Part shown: positions 1 to 6,715 of the stretch, one piece after another | Layout of the letters: each line of letters starts with the position of its first letter | Position numbering within the stretch: the first letter of the stretch is position 1 | DNA from: Clostridia bacterium | Lineage (GTDB): Bacteria; Bacillota; Clostridia; Oscillospirales; Acutalibacteraceae | Length of the DNA: 18,564 nt | NCBI GenBank assembly: GCA_900755995.1 | Contig: CAAEIM010000149.1 | Location: 1 to 18,564 of the forward strand | Direction: 5' to 3' | Translations under genes and position numbers: made by a program | The notes under the pieces: generated by a model | The model's input: the letters and a program-made list of their open reading frames with translations, nothing else | Told to the model about the DNA's origin: nothing | Database searches by the model: none

Positions 1-387
1 CGTGGGCTGCTGTGTCGGCGTAGGCTTTGGTTCAGGCGTAGGCTCAACTGCTTTCGGCGTTTCAGGCTTCGGCGTATTGTTTGGAACGGCCGTCTGCGGC
101 GATTGCTTTTGTGCCGCGGGACTTTGTTCTGCGATAGGCTGTGAATTTTCAGCTTGTGCCGATTCCGTTTCTGCCTTAACCGTAGCCGGACTGTCAGCGG
201 TGCTTTCCTTACTCTCCGAAACAGAAGCGGACGAACGATCTTCCGGCTTTGTACGCTCGTAAGTTTCGCTTGCCATCGTTTCAATGCCCGAACTATCCTG
301 TATCGTCTGCGGGCGATCCGTATTCGCACAACCCGACAAAGAAACAATCAATGCCGCTATAACAGCGATTATCCTTGCTTTTTTCAT
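1..387 (-). CDS. Lipoprotein with Pro/Thr/Glu-rich linker (C-terminus beyond window)
   Basis: The open frame reads leftward from ATG at 387 and is still open at position 1 (129 codons visible). It begins MKKARIIAVIAALIVSLSGC: a basic n-region, hydrophobic core and lipobox LSGC with Cys20 as the lipidated residue, so the product should be processed by Lgt and signal peptidase II and anchored outside the membrane. After it comes a low-complexity stretch rich in Ser, Thr, Glu, Pro and Gln ending in PEPKPTPT-type repeats, typical of a flexible linker before a C-terminal domain that is not in the window. Strong Shine-Dalgarno AGGAGGT lies at 395-401. A CAP or peptidoglycan-related domain would be usual at this place in such elements, but nothing visible shows it. 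Confidence 0.85.
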   Translation of the reverse strand, partial: MKKARIIAVIAALIVSLSGCANTDRPQTIQDSSGIETMASETYERTKPEDRSSASVSESKESTADSPATVKAETESAQAENSQPIAEQSPAAQKQSPQTAVPNNTPKPETPKAVEPTPEPKPTPTQQPT

Positions 388-411
388 ATCGCAAACCTCC
401 TTTGCAGCTTC

Positions 412-440
412 ATTGTACGAATTTTTGCGGGTTTCTGCAA
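412..440 (-). promoter_or_regulatory. Predicted sigma-A promoter for the lipoprotein gene
   Basis: Minus-strand hexamers TTGCAG (435-440) and TACAAT (412-417) are separated by exactly 17 bases. The start of transcription would fall near 405, giving a very short leader that still contains the AGGAGGT at 395-401. This suggests the lipoprotein gene can be expressed independently of parAB. The 200-base gap between parB and the lipoprotein gene holds, besides this, only a G-rich tract near 499-524 and no clear terminator. Confidence 0.6.
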
Positions 441-587
441 AGGTACGAAAATCGCAGCCCTGTAATATCTCTTTTTTCGGGTAGTACAGGTAGTTTTTGA
501 GGGGGAGAGGTGTGGAGAGGGGGAACAAGCGAACACCGCCGCACCTTGCCTTATTTTAGGGTATAGTTATCCCTTGTTAGGAAAATT

Positions 588-1516
588 CTATATTTCCATA
601 TCTCTTTGCCGTTCACGCTTTCGGTATAATTCCAAAGCCTTAATGATGGTATCTTCAATTTTCTGTGCGGGCGTCCCCGGCGCAAAATACTTGCTGATAC
701 GCTCTTTCGGCATTTTGAACTGTTCTTTCTGATTCGGCTTTTCCTCCTGCATAATGGAGAGAATCACCTCATCGGTCAGCTTGCCGTCCTTGCTAAACTC
801 TTTCATTTTGATAGCCTGCGCCAAAGACGGCGTACAATCCTCACATTCCATTGTGCTGTATAAGGATTCCTGCTGCTCTTTGGAAAGATAGGAAAGCTCA
901 ACGGCTGGATTCAGCGCTATTTTTTTATCGTCAACCATCTGCAAAATAGAGGGTATTAGTTCAGTCAAGCGGATATAGCGTTGAATTTGTCGTGCGCTGT
1001 CGGGCGAATTATCCGCTAATTGTTTGTCTGATCTTGACTTCGTGCCAACTTGGCGCGAAGTTAAATCATTACGCTGTCCCTGCCTTTTCATAGCGTCCAG
1101 CTTCATTTTATAGGCAAATGCTTTTTCGGATGGTAAAATCGTTTCCCTTTGCAGGTTGCTGTCTACCATGATTATGGTCGCTTCATCGTCGGTGAGATTG
1201 CGGACGATACACGGAATTTCCGTCAGATCAGCCAGAGCAGCCGCAAATTTTCGTCTGTGGCCTGCACCATTTCATAGCCGCCGTCCTCTTTCGGTCGGAC
1301 AAGAGCCGGAACTAACACGCCGTATTTTCTGATACTATCGACCATTTCAGCCATTGCCTCGTCCTGCTTGACCTTAAACGGATGGTTCGGAAAGTCGGAG
1401 ATTTCAGCGGGATTCAGCGTCACGACCTTTTCAAGCTGCGATTCTGCGCGGCTTTCGTCGGTAGAAAACAGGTCATCTAACGGCGTCATTCCTAAATCTC
1501 TCGTTTTTACGCTCAA
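588..1516 (-). pseudogene. parB: ParB-type partition protein, frameshifted
   Basis: The first part (1516 to about 1265, TTG start, AAAGGAGGT at 1526-1534) reads as a ParB N-terminal domain, with HPFKVKQDEAMAEMVDSI and GVLVPALVRPKEDGGYEMV. The frame then runs into QATDENLRLLWLI and a stop at 1223. Adding one base at 1264-1266 (GTGCAGGCC to GTGGCAGGCC) restores AGHRRKFAAALADLTEIP and joins perfectly to the second open frame (visible from 1169, MVDSNLQRETILPSEKAFAYKM), for a normal protein of about 309 residues. The lesion removes the GHRR box, the nucleotide (CTP) binding motif of ParB. ParB binds centromere-like sites and works with ParA in partition or in control of the element. It overlaps parA by 44 bases. 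A sequencing error is possible, but as read the gene is broken. Confidence 0.85.
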
Positions 1517-2297
1517 TCTCCAACACCTCCTTTGTCAGCGCGTGGTATGCGGCGGCAACCTTACCGCTTTTGTCGTGGGCATAAATGCTCTTGCCCCTGC
1601 CGCTGGTTTCGGCTGCTCTCACGGAAAAGGGTATTTCCGTCCCGAACACACGGATTTTCTCGCCGTAATGAGCGCGCAGAGAAGCGATGATTTCCTTTGC
1701 CTCGTTGGTGCGGCTATCTACCATCGTAAAAAGAATCCCGTCGATTTTCAGCTTGGGGTTGATCTGCCGTTTAACCTGTGAAATGGAGTGCATGAGCAAA
1801 TCCAGACCCTTTGCCGAGAGAAACGACGGCTGCGACGGAATGATAACGCTGTCCGCTGCCGCCAGTGAGTTCAGCGGCATAATACCGAGCGACGGCATAC
1901 AGTCAATGAGGATATAGTCATAATGGGGCTTTATCTCGTTGATATATGTCCGCAGCGCCCGTTCACGGTTCATAGCGTTAATCAGCCGGATTTCCATTCC
2001 CGACAATGTGATATTCGCGGGCAGCAGGTCAACGCCCTCGCCGTGGTGCAAAATACCGTGGCCGTCGGGAATCGGATTGTCGTCAATCACCGACTGTATA
2101 ATGTCCGTAAGCGTAACGGGCAGATCATCGGGTTTGGGATAGCCGAGGGAGAGCGTCAAGGAATTTTGCGCGTCTGCGTCGATCAGCAAGACCCTTTTGT
2201 TTTCCTGTGCAAGCCCGATTCCGAGGTTGGCGGTCGTTGTGGTTTTACCCACGCCGCCTTTTTGGTTCGTCACCGCAATTACTTTGCAATTCGCCAT
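1473..2297 (-). CDS. parA: ParA/Soj-type partition ATPase
   Basis: 274 residues from ATG at 2297, chosen because AAAGGAGG stands just upstream (around 2307-2314); a longer open frame to 2381 lacks such a site and runs back through a hairpin and terminator. MANCKVIAVTNQKGGVGKTT holds the deviant Walker A motif (KGGVGKTT, residues 13-20), followed by Walker A' LLIDADAQ near 37-44 and the switch region YILIDCMPSLG. This is a ParA/MinD-family ATPase that binds DNA non-specifically as an ATP dimer and is driven by ParB to segregate or stabilise DNA. Here it probably helps keep the excised element. It is co-transcribed with and overlaps parB. Intact as read. Confidence 0.95.
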   Translation of the reverse strand: MANCKVIAVTNQKGGVGKTTTTANLGIGLAQENKRVLLIDADAQNSLTLSLGYPKPDDLPVTLTDIIQSVIDDNPIPDGHGILHHGEGVDLLPANITLSGMEIRLINAMNRERALRTYINEIKPHYDYILIDCMPSLGIMPLNSLAAADSVIIPSQPSFLSAKGLDLLMHSISQVKRQINPKLKIDGILFTMVDSRTNEAKEIIASLRAHYGEKIRVFGTEIPFSVRAAETSGRGKSIYAHDKSGKVAAAYHALTKEVLEIERKNERFRNDAVR

Positions 2298-2325
2298 TTT
2301 TGGGTTTCCTCCTTTACATAGATTT

Positions 2326-2351
2326 AGCCGCCTGCGGCGAAGCAGACGGCT
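2326..2351 (-). other. Hairpin in the parA leader
   Basis: On the minus strand AGCCGTCTGC and GCAGGCGGCT form a 10-base-pair stem (one G-U pair) with loop TTCGCC, just after the terminator at 2365-2396 and just before the parA ribosome binding site. No U tract follows it, so it is not a classical terminator; it may stabilise the parA transcript or act in attenuation with the preceding terminator. The role is inference. Confidence 0.5.
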
Positions 2352-2364
2352 ATGTACGGGTATG

Positions 2365-2396
2365 AAAAAAGCCATCTGCATTTCTGCAAATGGCTT
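2365..2396 (-). terminator. Intrinsic terminator between the HTH gene and parA
   Basis: On the minus strand AAGCCATTTGCA, loop GAAA, TGCAGATGGCTT form a 12-base-pair stem (one G-U pair) followed by six T. It begins 5 bases after the stop codon of the small HTH gene. Expression of parA would therefore need its own promoter or readthrough. Confidence 0.85.
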
Positions 2397-2401
2397 AAAG
2401 G

Positions 2402-2644
2402 TTAAACCCTCGCTTTGAGCGTCTTACTGTATTTCGCATAATCTTCGCTCAATACATAATCAATCACACAGGCTTTGGGTATAAGGTATGTACATCTTAT
2501 GTAAAAGTGCTTGACCTTGTTTGCCCGCATTATTTTTCGGGCTGTACTGTCACCGATACCACCGAGCATTGTTTGAAATTCGGGTAAAGTGACGACATCA
2601 GGATATGAAGCAAAAAGTTTTTCATAGTGTGCGCGTGTTTTCAT
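2402..2644 (-). CDS. Small excisionase/HTH-like DNA-binding protein
   Basis: 80 residues from ATG at 2644 (MKTRAHYEKLFASYPDVVTL), preceded by AGAGGT. The frame stays open to 2854 but that extension has no ribosome site and is unlike a protein. The middle (LPEFQTMLGGIGDSTARKIMRANKVKHFYIR) reads as a winged-helix/MerR-like excisionase fold: a helix-turn-helix that picks a DNA site (GGIGDSTARKIM), then a beta wing (KHFYIR..YLIPKACVIDYV). Such proteins are common next to the att end of Clostridia integrative elements, where they direct excision or regulate neighbouring genes. It is the gene closest to the tRNA junction, fitting an Xis role, but no integrase lies beside it. Function is inferred from size, motif and place. 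Confidence 0.8.
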   Translation of the reverse strand: MKTRAHYEKLFASYPDVVTLPEFQTMLGGIGDSTARKIMRANKVKHFYIRCTYLIPKACVIDYVLSEDYAKYSKTLKARV

Positions 2645-2672
2645 AGCGATACCTCTTTTTTTGAAAAATATG

Positions 2673-2701
2673 TTGTCAATGGCAGAGGAACACGCTATAA
2701 T
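2673..2701 (+). promoter_or_regulatory. Strong predicted plus-strand promoter facing the att junction
   Basis: TTGTCA (2673-2678), 17 bases, TATAAT (2696-2701): eleven of twelve consensus bases with optimal spacing. It fires rightward, away from every gene of the element seen here and toward the att site at about 2941. No convincing gene follows on the plus strand between 2702 and 2940. In the excised circle it would read across the joined ends into the left end of the element. The rest of 2645-2940 shows no gene I can support. Confidence 0.55.
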
Positions 2702-2940
2702 ATGTTTGTACTTTATAAATCTATTGCGTGTGCTGTTGTGCTCCGTTTTGGGGTTACATCCCTCCGATGTCCCTCCAAAATCCAAAATTCCCGTCAAAAT
2801 TGAAAAGTGCGGAAATGGCAGACGAAACGGAGCTTTTTTACACATCAGTTTCAAAATAGTTAGTAATTGCGGGCTTTTTGGTGTCCGTCAACGACCTCCA
2901 TAGGGGGTTGAGTTCGTTTGTATTCCGTGTGAAGCAAATA

Positions 2941-2996
2941 ACTCAAAATCCACCGGTGGCGACACCGTGCCGGTTCGAGTCCGGCCACCGGCACCA
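2941..2996 (+). other. Partial tRNA-Leu(CAA) 3' half: attachment site remnant
   Basis: The sequence follows a class II tRNA from the anticodon loop onward: loop CTCAAAA (2942-2948, anticodon CAA), 3' anticodon stem TCCAC (2949-2953), long variable arm CGGTG/GCGA/CACCG (2954-2967), T stem GCCGG (2969-2973), loop TTCGAGT, stem CCGGC (2981-2985), acceptor strand CACCGGC (2986-2992), discriminator A and CCA (2994-2996). The long variable arm plus discriminator A identify leucine. Nothing upstream matches a D arm or a GCCGGTG acceptor strand, so this is a half gene, not a functional tRNA. It marks where integration cut the original gene; the intact copy should stand at the other end of the element. 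Confidence 0.88.
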
Positions 2997-3001
2997 AACT
3001 T

Positions 3002-3048
3002 AACAGCTCGTAAACCCTTGATTTATCGGGGTTTGCGAGCTGTTTTTT
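3002..3048 (+). terminator. Native tRNA-Leu terminator
   Basis: AACAGCTCGTAAACCC (3002-3017) pairs with GGGTTTGCGAGCTGTT (3029-3044) over 16 base pairs with one G-U pair, followed by a T run to 3048. It lies 5 bases after the CCA of the tRNA half, so it is the terminator of the original tRNA gene, confirming that DNA to the right is native chromosome. The following 164 bases to the DUF5131 stop are AT-rich with no further feature seen. Confidence 0.9.
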
Positions 3049-3212
3049 CTTTGCCTATCTTTATAATTTCTCCTGCATATCAGCAAATTCACCATTTTTG
3101 CAAAGCAGGAAAATATACAGCATAAATATAAAAAAATCTAAAAAACAAGTGCTCCTAAAAGATAAATTATCGCACCTATCTATTCTAAAAATTTTTTAAT
3201 ACTTCCAATACA

Positions 3213-4073
3213 TTATTTACATTTGCCGCAATCCGAGCAGCCGTTACAAATCAGCTTACTCCCGCAATGCTCACAATTTTTACGGTAATGCGGTACATAT
3301 AAATTCTCTTGCGGTATTATCGTTCCAAAATAATCTGTCAGCTTCCATTCAATCGGTTTGCCCTCATAGTTCATTTTGGACTTATATGCCATTTCACTTT
3401 GTATCTGCTTATTTGGGATGTGATAGCATTTACCGTCTTTTATAAAAACTGTCCCCGTTTCAATAAAGCAGAATGTAATATTATGGGCTGCACATTCTGA
3501 CCGCAAAGATTTTATCCAATCGAAATTACACGGTCTTGCACCATCATAATTTTCTCCGCCGCAAATAACCTGTTCTATCACGCCGTTGCCAAGATATTTT
3601 TCAATACTGACTTTTCCGATAAAAGGTGCGCACATAATGCCTTTATGCTTAAAAGGCAATTCTTTCAGAATGAGAATACGCTCGTCGGCTCTGCGCTGAT
3701 TTTCACAGGTGACATTTAACATAATATTATCCCAGCCGTCGCCCCAATTTTTCGGCAGGCACTCTGCCACACGCTGTGGCCGTTTTGTTAGTAAAAAGAA
3801 TTTAACATCAGGGTGCAAACGCATAATTTCCCACGCTTCGTCACGCCATATATCGGCTTCCTCTAAGAAAAAATCCGAGGTCATACATACACGGACAAGC
3901 TCCCCACTTTTTACTTTATAGCTTCCGTCATGCCTCTTTTGAAGCGGATAGGTAAAGTGTGCCTTTGTTCTGTAAATTTCTGCACCGTTTTTATCCCTCA
4001 CGCGGTCGAGAAAATACATATAGCAGTGCTGACACCCCTCGCTGCATTTTACGCAGCCGTGCCACGGATTCAT
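3213..4073 (-). CDS. DUF5131 (Gp37/Gp68-like) radical-SAM-like protein, N-terminus damaged
   Basis: 286 residues from ATG at 4073. The start MNPWHGCVKCSEGCQHCYMY carries C10-x3-C14-x2-C17, the spacing of a radical SAM 4Fe-4S site, and RVCMTSDFFLEEADIWRDEAW, FLLTKRPQRVAE and QVICGGENYDGARPC follow as in DUF5131 proteins. The C-terminus is a Cys-rich knuckle with several CxxC pairs (residues near 267-285). The enzymatic reaction of the family is unknown to me. The family usually begins MHDIWNPWHGC. Here the ribosome site GAGGTG serves an ATG at 4082-4084 reading M-H-D-I then stop; one lost G (TGGAAT to TGAAT, about 4070) puts it out of frame. The internal ATG at 4073 is in frame but 16 bases from the ribosome site, so expression may be weak. 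It is 4 bases downstream of the SirTM stop by its original start. Confidence 0.8.
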   Translation of the reverse strand: MNPWHGCVKCSEGCQHCYMYFLDRVRDKNGAEIYRTKAHFTYPLQKRHDGSYKVKSGELVRVCMTSDFFLEEADIWRDEAWEIMRLHPDVKFFLLTKRPQRVAECLPKNWGDGWDNIMLNVTCENQRRADERILILKELPFKHKGIMCAPFIGKVSIEKYLGNGVIEQVICGGENYDGARPCNFDWIKSLRSECAAHNITFCFIETGTVFIKDGKCYHIPNKQIQSEMAYKSKMNYEGKPIEWKLTDYFGTIIPQENLYVPHYRKNCEHCGSKLICNGCSDCGKCK

Positions 4074-4088
4074 ATATCGTGCATGATA

Positions 4089-4958
4089 TCACCTCAAATT
4101 TTTCAACACATCCCCTATATCCCCATCAATGCAGATTGATTGTTTCAGTATTTCGTTCGGACAGATAGCATCGCCTCTATTGATACAGGCATAGGTTGCG
4201 TTCGGATTTTTTGCTGTCATCTGCCAAAACGGGTACTTGATAATCACAGGGGTGTTATAGCCTACACCGAGTTCTAAAAAAAGAATTTTTTGATTTTGCC
4301 TAGTCTGCAGGAAATTTTCATACCTTTCTGCCGCCCTATGCCAGCCTTCGTCCTCAACAAATTTGTCATCGGAACGCAGGTTCATTGTCAGTGGTTTTCA
4401 GCAGTGTGGGCAAACAGGCAATAGCTCTGTTGGAATACGCATATTCTTTTGCTCCGTCAGCATTTGCAGTACCACAGCTTCATTGTCAAAGGTTTCGTTA
4501 CAGCACGGCTCGGAGCATTGGAACAAGCCGTAATCCCCCTGCGTATAAAACAGGCGGTTTTTATCAAAGCCTGCCTTTTGAAAGCAGTGGTCAACATTCG
4601 TGGTAATTACAAAATAATCCCTGTCTTTTACAAGCTTCAGCAAATCGGAATAGGTTGATTCTGGCGGGTCAACATAGCGGTTGAAGTAGATATATCTGCT
4701 CCAGTATGCCCAATGCTCCTCCAGTGTTTTATATGGATAAAATCCTCCCGAATACATATCGTGAAAGCCGTACTTCTTTTCAAAATCCGAAAAATATTGA
4801 TGAAAACGCTCTCCCGTATAGACAAATCCTGCCGAGGTGGATAGTCCTGCTCCTGCGCCGATTACAACAGCGTCCGCCGTTTCTATCTCGTTTTTCAATT
4901 TTTCAATTTGCGCTAAGCATCTTTCTGTAAATGTTGTAATCGTCTTCCTTAAATACAT
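4089..4958 (-). pseudogene. Class M sirtuin (SirTM), interrupted by an in-frame UGA
   Basis: From ATG at 4958 (AGAGGTG 7 bases upstream) the frame gives 186 residues and stops at TGA after CPHC. The same frame continues for another 102 codons (KPLTMNLRSDDKFVEDEGW to GDIGDVLKNLR), so the full protein would be 289 residues with one UGA at codon 187, where a Gly (GGA) would be expected. Seen motifs: GAGAGLSTSAGF (34-45, NAD binding), TTNVDH (119-124, Asn121 and Asp123), YTQGDYG (138-144, Gln140 replacing the usual sirtuin His) and zinc cysteines C148, C152, C183, C186. The Asn/Asp/Gln set is the SirTM signature; SirTMs are NAD-dependent protein ADP-ribosyltransferases that modify a lipoylated carrier protein. 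The 5' end overlaps the macrodomain gene by 56 bases. Point mutation or sequencing error are the likely causes. Confidence 0.88.
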
Positions 4959-5682
4959 TAAAAATCACCTCTATACCACTGTGTGTCTGTGCTTTATATT
5001 CTTTTACGGTCTGAATGGCTATTTGTGCCGCTTTACCGTTTGGAAAATGAAATTCTCCCGTTGAGATACAGCAAAACGCAATATTTTTCAGACCATTTTT
5101 ATCTGCCAATTCTAAACAGGATTGATAACAGGAAGCAAGCAAATTACAGTCTTGCTGTGTCAACCGTCCTCGATCGATAGGGCCGACTGTATGAATAACA
5201 TAGCTGCAAGGCAGATTAAAAGCCTGAGTAATCTTTGCTCGTCCCGTTTCTTCCTCATGCCCCTGCTGATTCATCAGTTCAGCACAAGCCAAGCGTAACT
5301 GAATGCCTGCAAATGTATGGATAGCATTGTCAATACATCCGTGATTGGGACAAAAGCAGCCGAGCATTTGACTGTTGGCGGCATTTACAATACCGTCGCA
5401 TTCAAGCGTTGTAATATCGCCCTGCCAAATATATATCCCCTTTTGAACAGGCTCTAAATTGAAAAGAGATGTAATCCCTTTTTGCTTTGTTTCCTGTTGT
5501 AAATAGGCATCCTGTACTGCCAAAAATTCATCAGACACAGGCAGGGGCATACGAATATTAAAAAGCGAACGAAGCAGCTTTTTTTGTTCCTGCTCAGAGA
5601 GCGGAATTTCTATTTCAGAAAACTGCGGCTGTTCTTTTAAGAGAGCCGAGATTAAATATTTTCTTCTTTCATTTTGTGTCAT
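4903..5682 (-). CDS. Zinc-type macrodomain protein-ADP-ribose hydrolase
   Basis: 259 residues from ATG at 5682 (MTQNERRKYL), with AAAGGA just upstream; the frame runs back to 5718 but without a ribosome site. An alpha-helical N-terminal region (1-80) precedes a macrodomain: GDITTLECDGIVNAANS (88-104), the zinc motif CFCPNHGCIDNAIH (109-122), YVIHTVGP (161-168) and the phosphate-binding loop STGEFHFP (207-214). This is the SirTM-linked macrodomain type that removes ADP-ribose from protein, reversing SirTM. The gene precedes and overlaps SirTM by 56 bases, so the two are translationally linked. With SirTM broken, this enzyme may be an orphan eraser. Intact and well conserved as read. Confidence 0.93.
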   Translation of the reverse strand: MTQNERRKYLISALLKEQPQFSEIEIPLSEQEQKKLLRSLFNIRMPLPVSDEFLAVQDAYLQQETKQKGITSLFNLEPVQKGIYIWQGDITTLECDGIVNAANSQMLGCFCPNHGCIDNAIHTFAGIQLRLACAELMNQQGHEEETGRAKITQAFNLPCSYVIHTVGPIDRGRLTQQDCNLLASCYQSCLELADKNGLKNIAFCCISTGEFHFPNGKAAQIAIQTVKEYKAQTHSGIEVIFNVFKEDDYNIYRKMLSAN

Positions 5683-5684
5683 TT

Positions 5685-5780
5685 TTATCCTTTCCCTGCA
5701 ACTGCTTTTTGCGGACATACAGTTTTACACGCTTGACAACAGATGCAATCCTTATGAATCTCTTTTTCTAAAAATTTCAG
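5685..5780 (-). pseudogene. Remnant of a 4Fe-4S ferredoxin-type domain
   Basis: In the frame ending at the TAA 5685-5687 the DNA reads LKFLEKEIHKDCICCQACKT then VCPQKAVAGKG. This is a perfect C-x2-C-x2-C-x3-C-P iron-sulfur motif. A stop codon (TAA) lies directly upstream of the CTG at 5778-5780, and no ATG, GTG or TTG precedes the motif in frame, so about 31 codons remain of what was probably a longer iron-sulfur protein. Its stop almost touches the macrodomain start (5682), the spacing of a former operon partner. A tiny protein starting at ATT cannot be excluded but is unlikely. Confidence 0.55.
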
Positions 5781-5816
5781 TTAAAACCATTTTAGCACAC
5801 CTTCTAATGAAGAGAA

Positions 5817-5841
5817 CGGGGCTGTCGTATTGATAGCCCCG
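5817..5841 (-). terminator. GC-rich hairpin after the MBL-like gene
   Basis: CGGGGCT and AGCCCCG form a 7-base-pair stem with an 11-base loop, 11 bases past the stop of the metallo-beta-lactamase-like gene. The minus-strand tail (TTCTCTTC) is only partly T-rich, so it may be a weak or factor-aided terminator separating that gene from the macrodomain operon. Confidence 0.5.
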
Positions 5842-5852
5842 CCATCATATTA

Positions 5853-6641
5853 TCAAGCGTAGAAAAATCCTGCCGTCATATCAAGGTAGTTCTGACCGCT
5901 ATATTCGGGATACTTTTTTTGTACTTCTGCCTTAAAGCTGTCAGCATCAATGCAATTTGCTGCGATCTTTTTCAGGTTTTCAAGATAATTGATTTTTGTC
6001 TGTGCGTCTTTCAAATCCTCTGGCGTGTAGTGCGAAGTCAAAATCAGATCGTAACCCTTTTCAATATAGCTACGGAGTTCTGTTATGATTTCATCAGCAT
6101 GACCTGCACCGGCAACAATGGAATGGCAGTCATGACCGAGCATATGGGTATAAACTGCATTGATTTCGGGAATCTCAATGTCGAATGCATCGGCAGTCTG
6201 CTTGATGATAAAGTCGATACCGCCAATCGTTATCTTGCCGGCTTCGATTAGGTTCGTAATCTCGTGAACAGAGGAATCAAAGATTTCTCCGAAAGCACTT
6301 TTGAAGTTTGTAATCAACGCCTTGCCACCGCCCCTGGAATAGTCTGCTGCATTTTGCGTCGCATACTTCGGAACATTTGGCAGGAAAGTTGCACCTGCGC
6401 CATGATAGGCAACGAGCATACCTTCAACCTGTAAGCCTCTCAGGTATTCCGTAAGTTCTTTGTTGTTATCAAAGAAACAAGGGGATTCAATGATAACAGC
6501 TTTACCGTTTTTCTCAACGATAAACACCTCATCATCGATAAAATCATTGGTCTTGTATGCGTGCAGTTTGATATCGTCAAAATCATAAACATTCATTTCA
6601 CCCTTTGTGAGTTTTACAGTTGTAAATGTATTTTTGTTCAT
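5853..6641 (-). CDS. Metallo-beta-lactamase-fold-like protein
   Basis: 262 residues from ATG at 6641, with GGAGG 8 bases upstream. The layout resembles a metallo-hydrolase: an N-terminal half with VFIVEKNGKAVIIESPCFF (strand and turn), a central MLVAYHGAGATFLPNVPKYA, then HMLGHDCHSIVAGAG near 165-180 and a C-terminal LILTSHYTPEDLKDAQTKIN typical of MBL proteins. The classic HxHxDH zinc motif is not seen; the corresponding place reads YHGAGATF, so the metal site is incomplete or different and the activity unknown. It is divergent from the hxlR gene and probably its target; HxlR regulators often control detoxification enzymes for reactive aldehydes or quinones. Fold assignment is from memory of motif order, not a search. 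Confidence 0.6.
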   Translation of the reverse strand: MNKNTFTTVKLTKGEMNVYDFDDIKLHAYKTNDFIDDEVFIVEKNGKAVIIESPCFFDNNKELTEYLRGLQVEGMLVAYHGAGATFLPNVPKYATQNAADYSRGGGKALITNFKSAFGEIFDSSVHEITNLIEAGKITIGGIDFIIKQTADAFDIEIPEINAVYTHMLGHDCHSIVAGAGHADEIITELRSYIEKGYDLILTSHYTPEDLKDAQTKINYLENLKKIAANCIDADSFKAEVQKKYPEYSGQNYLDMTAGFFYA

Positions 6642-6715
6642 AATGATAGCCTCCAAATTTTATTGTTTTGTTGCTTTGAGCTTCGCAGCGGCCGTTCTCC
6701 GTAGCTCTTGACTAT

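Larger units (their letters stand above)
1..2996. mobile_element. Right end of an integrated (probably conjugative) element in tRNA-Leu
   Basis: The segment carries, on the minus strand, a small excisionase/HTH-like gene, parA, parB and a lipoprotein gene, the sort of partition and accessory module seen in integrative conjugative elements of Clostridia. It ends at a partial tRNA-Leu gene that starts in the anticodon loop (about 2941) and runs to CCA at 2996, followed by the native terminator. By eye its base composition is richer in G+C than the DNA from 3050 onward. No integrase is in the window, so it should lie further left. Left boundary is outside the window. The integrated state is a strong inference from the tRNA half; the conjugative nature is only inferred from gene content. 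Confidence 0.8.

Noticed and set aside
499..524. G-rich tract that might form a quadruplex
   Set aside because: Only two runs have more than two G, so the case is weak.
2645..2854. N-terminal extension of the small HTH protein
   Set aside because: The ATG at 2644 has AGAGGT at proper distance and the extension has no family-like sequence.
2661..2903. Plus-strand 80-codon open frame near the att site
   Set aside because: It would start upstream of the strong promoter at 2673-2701, has no ribosome site and does not look like a protein; I treat the region as non-coding.
4396..4402. UGA read as selenocysteine or as glycine by an altered code
   Set aside because: UGA is the stop of obg, rplU, DUF3021 and the MBL-like gene, and the expected residue is Gly; a point mutation is simpler. 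Not fully excluded.
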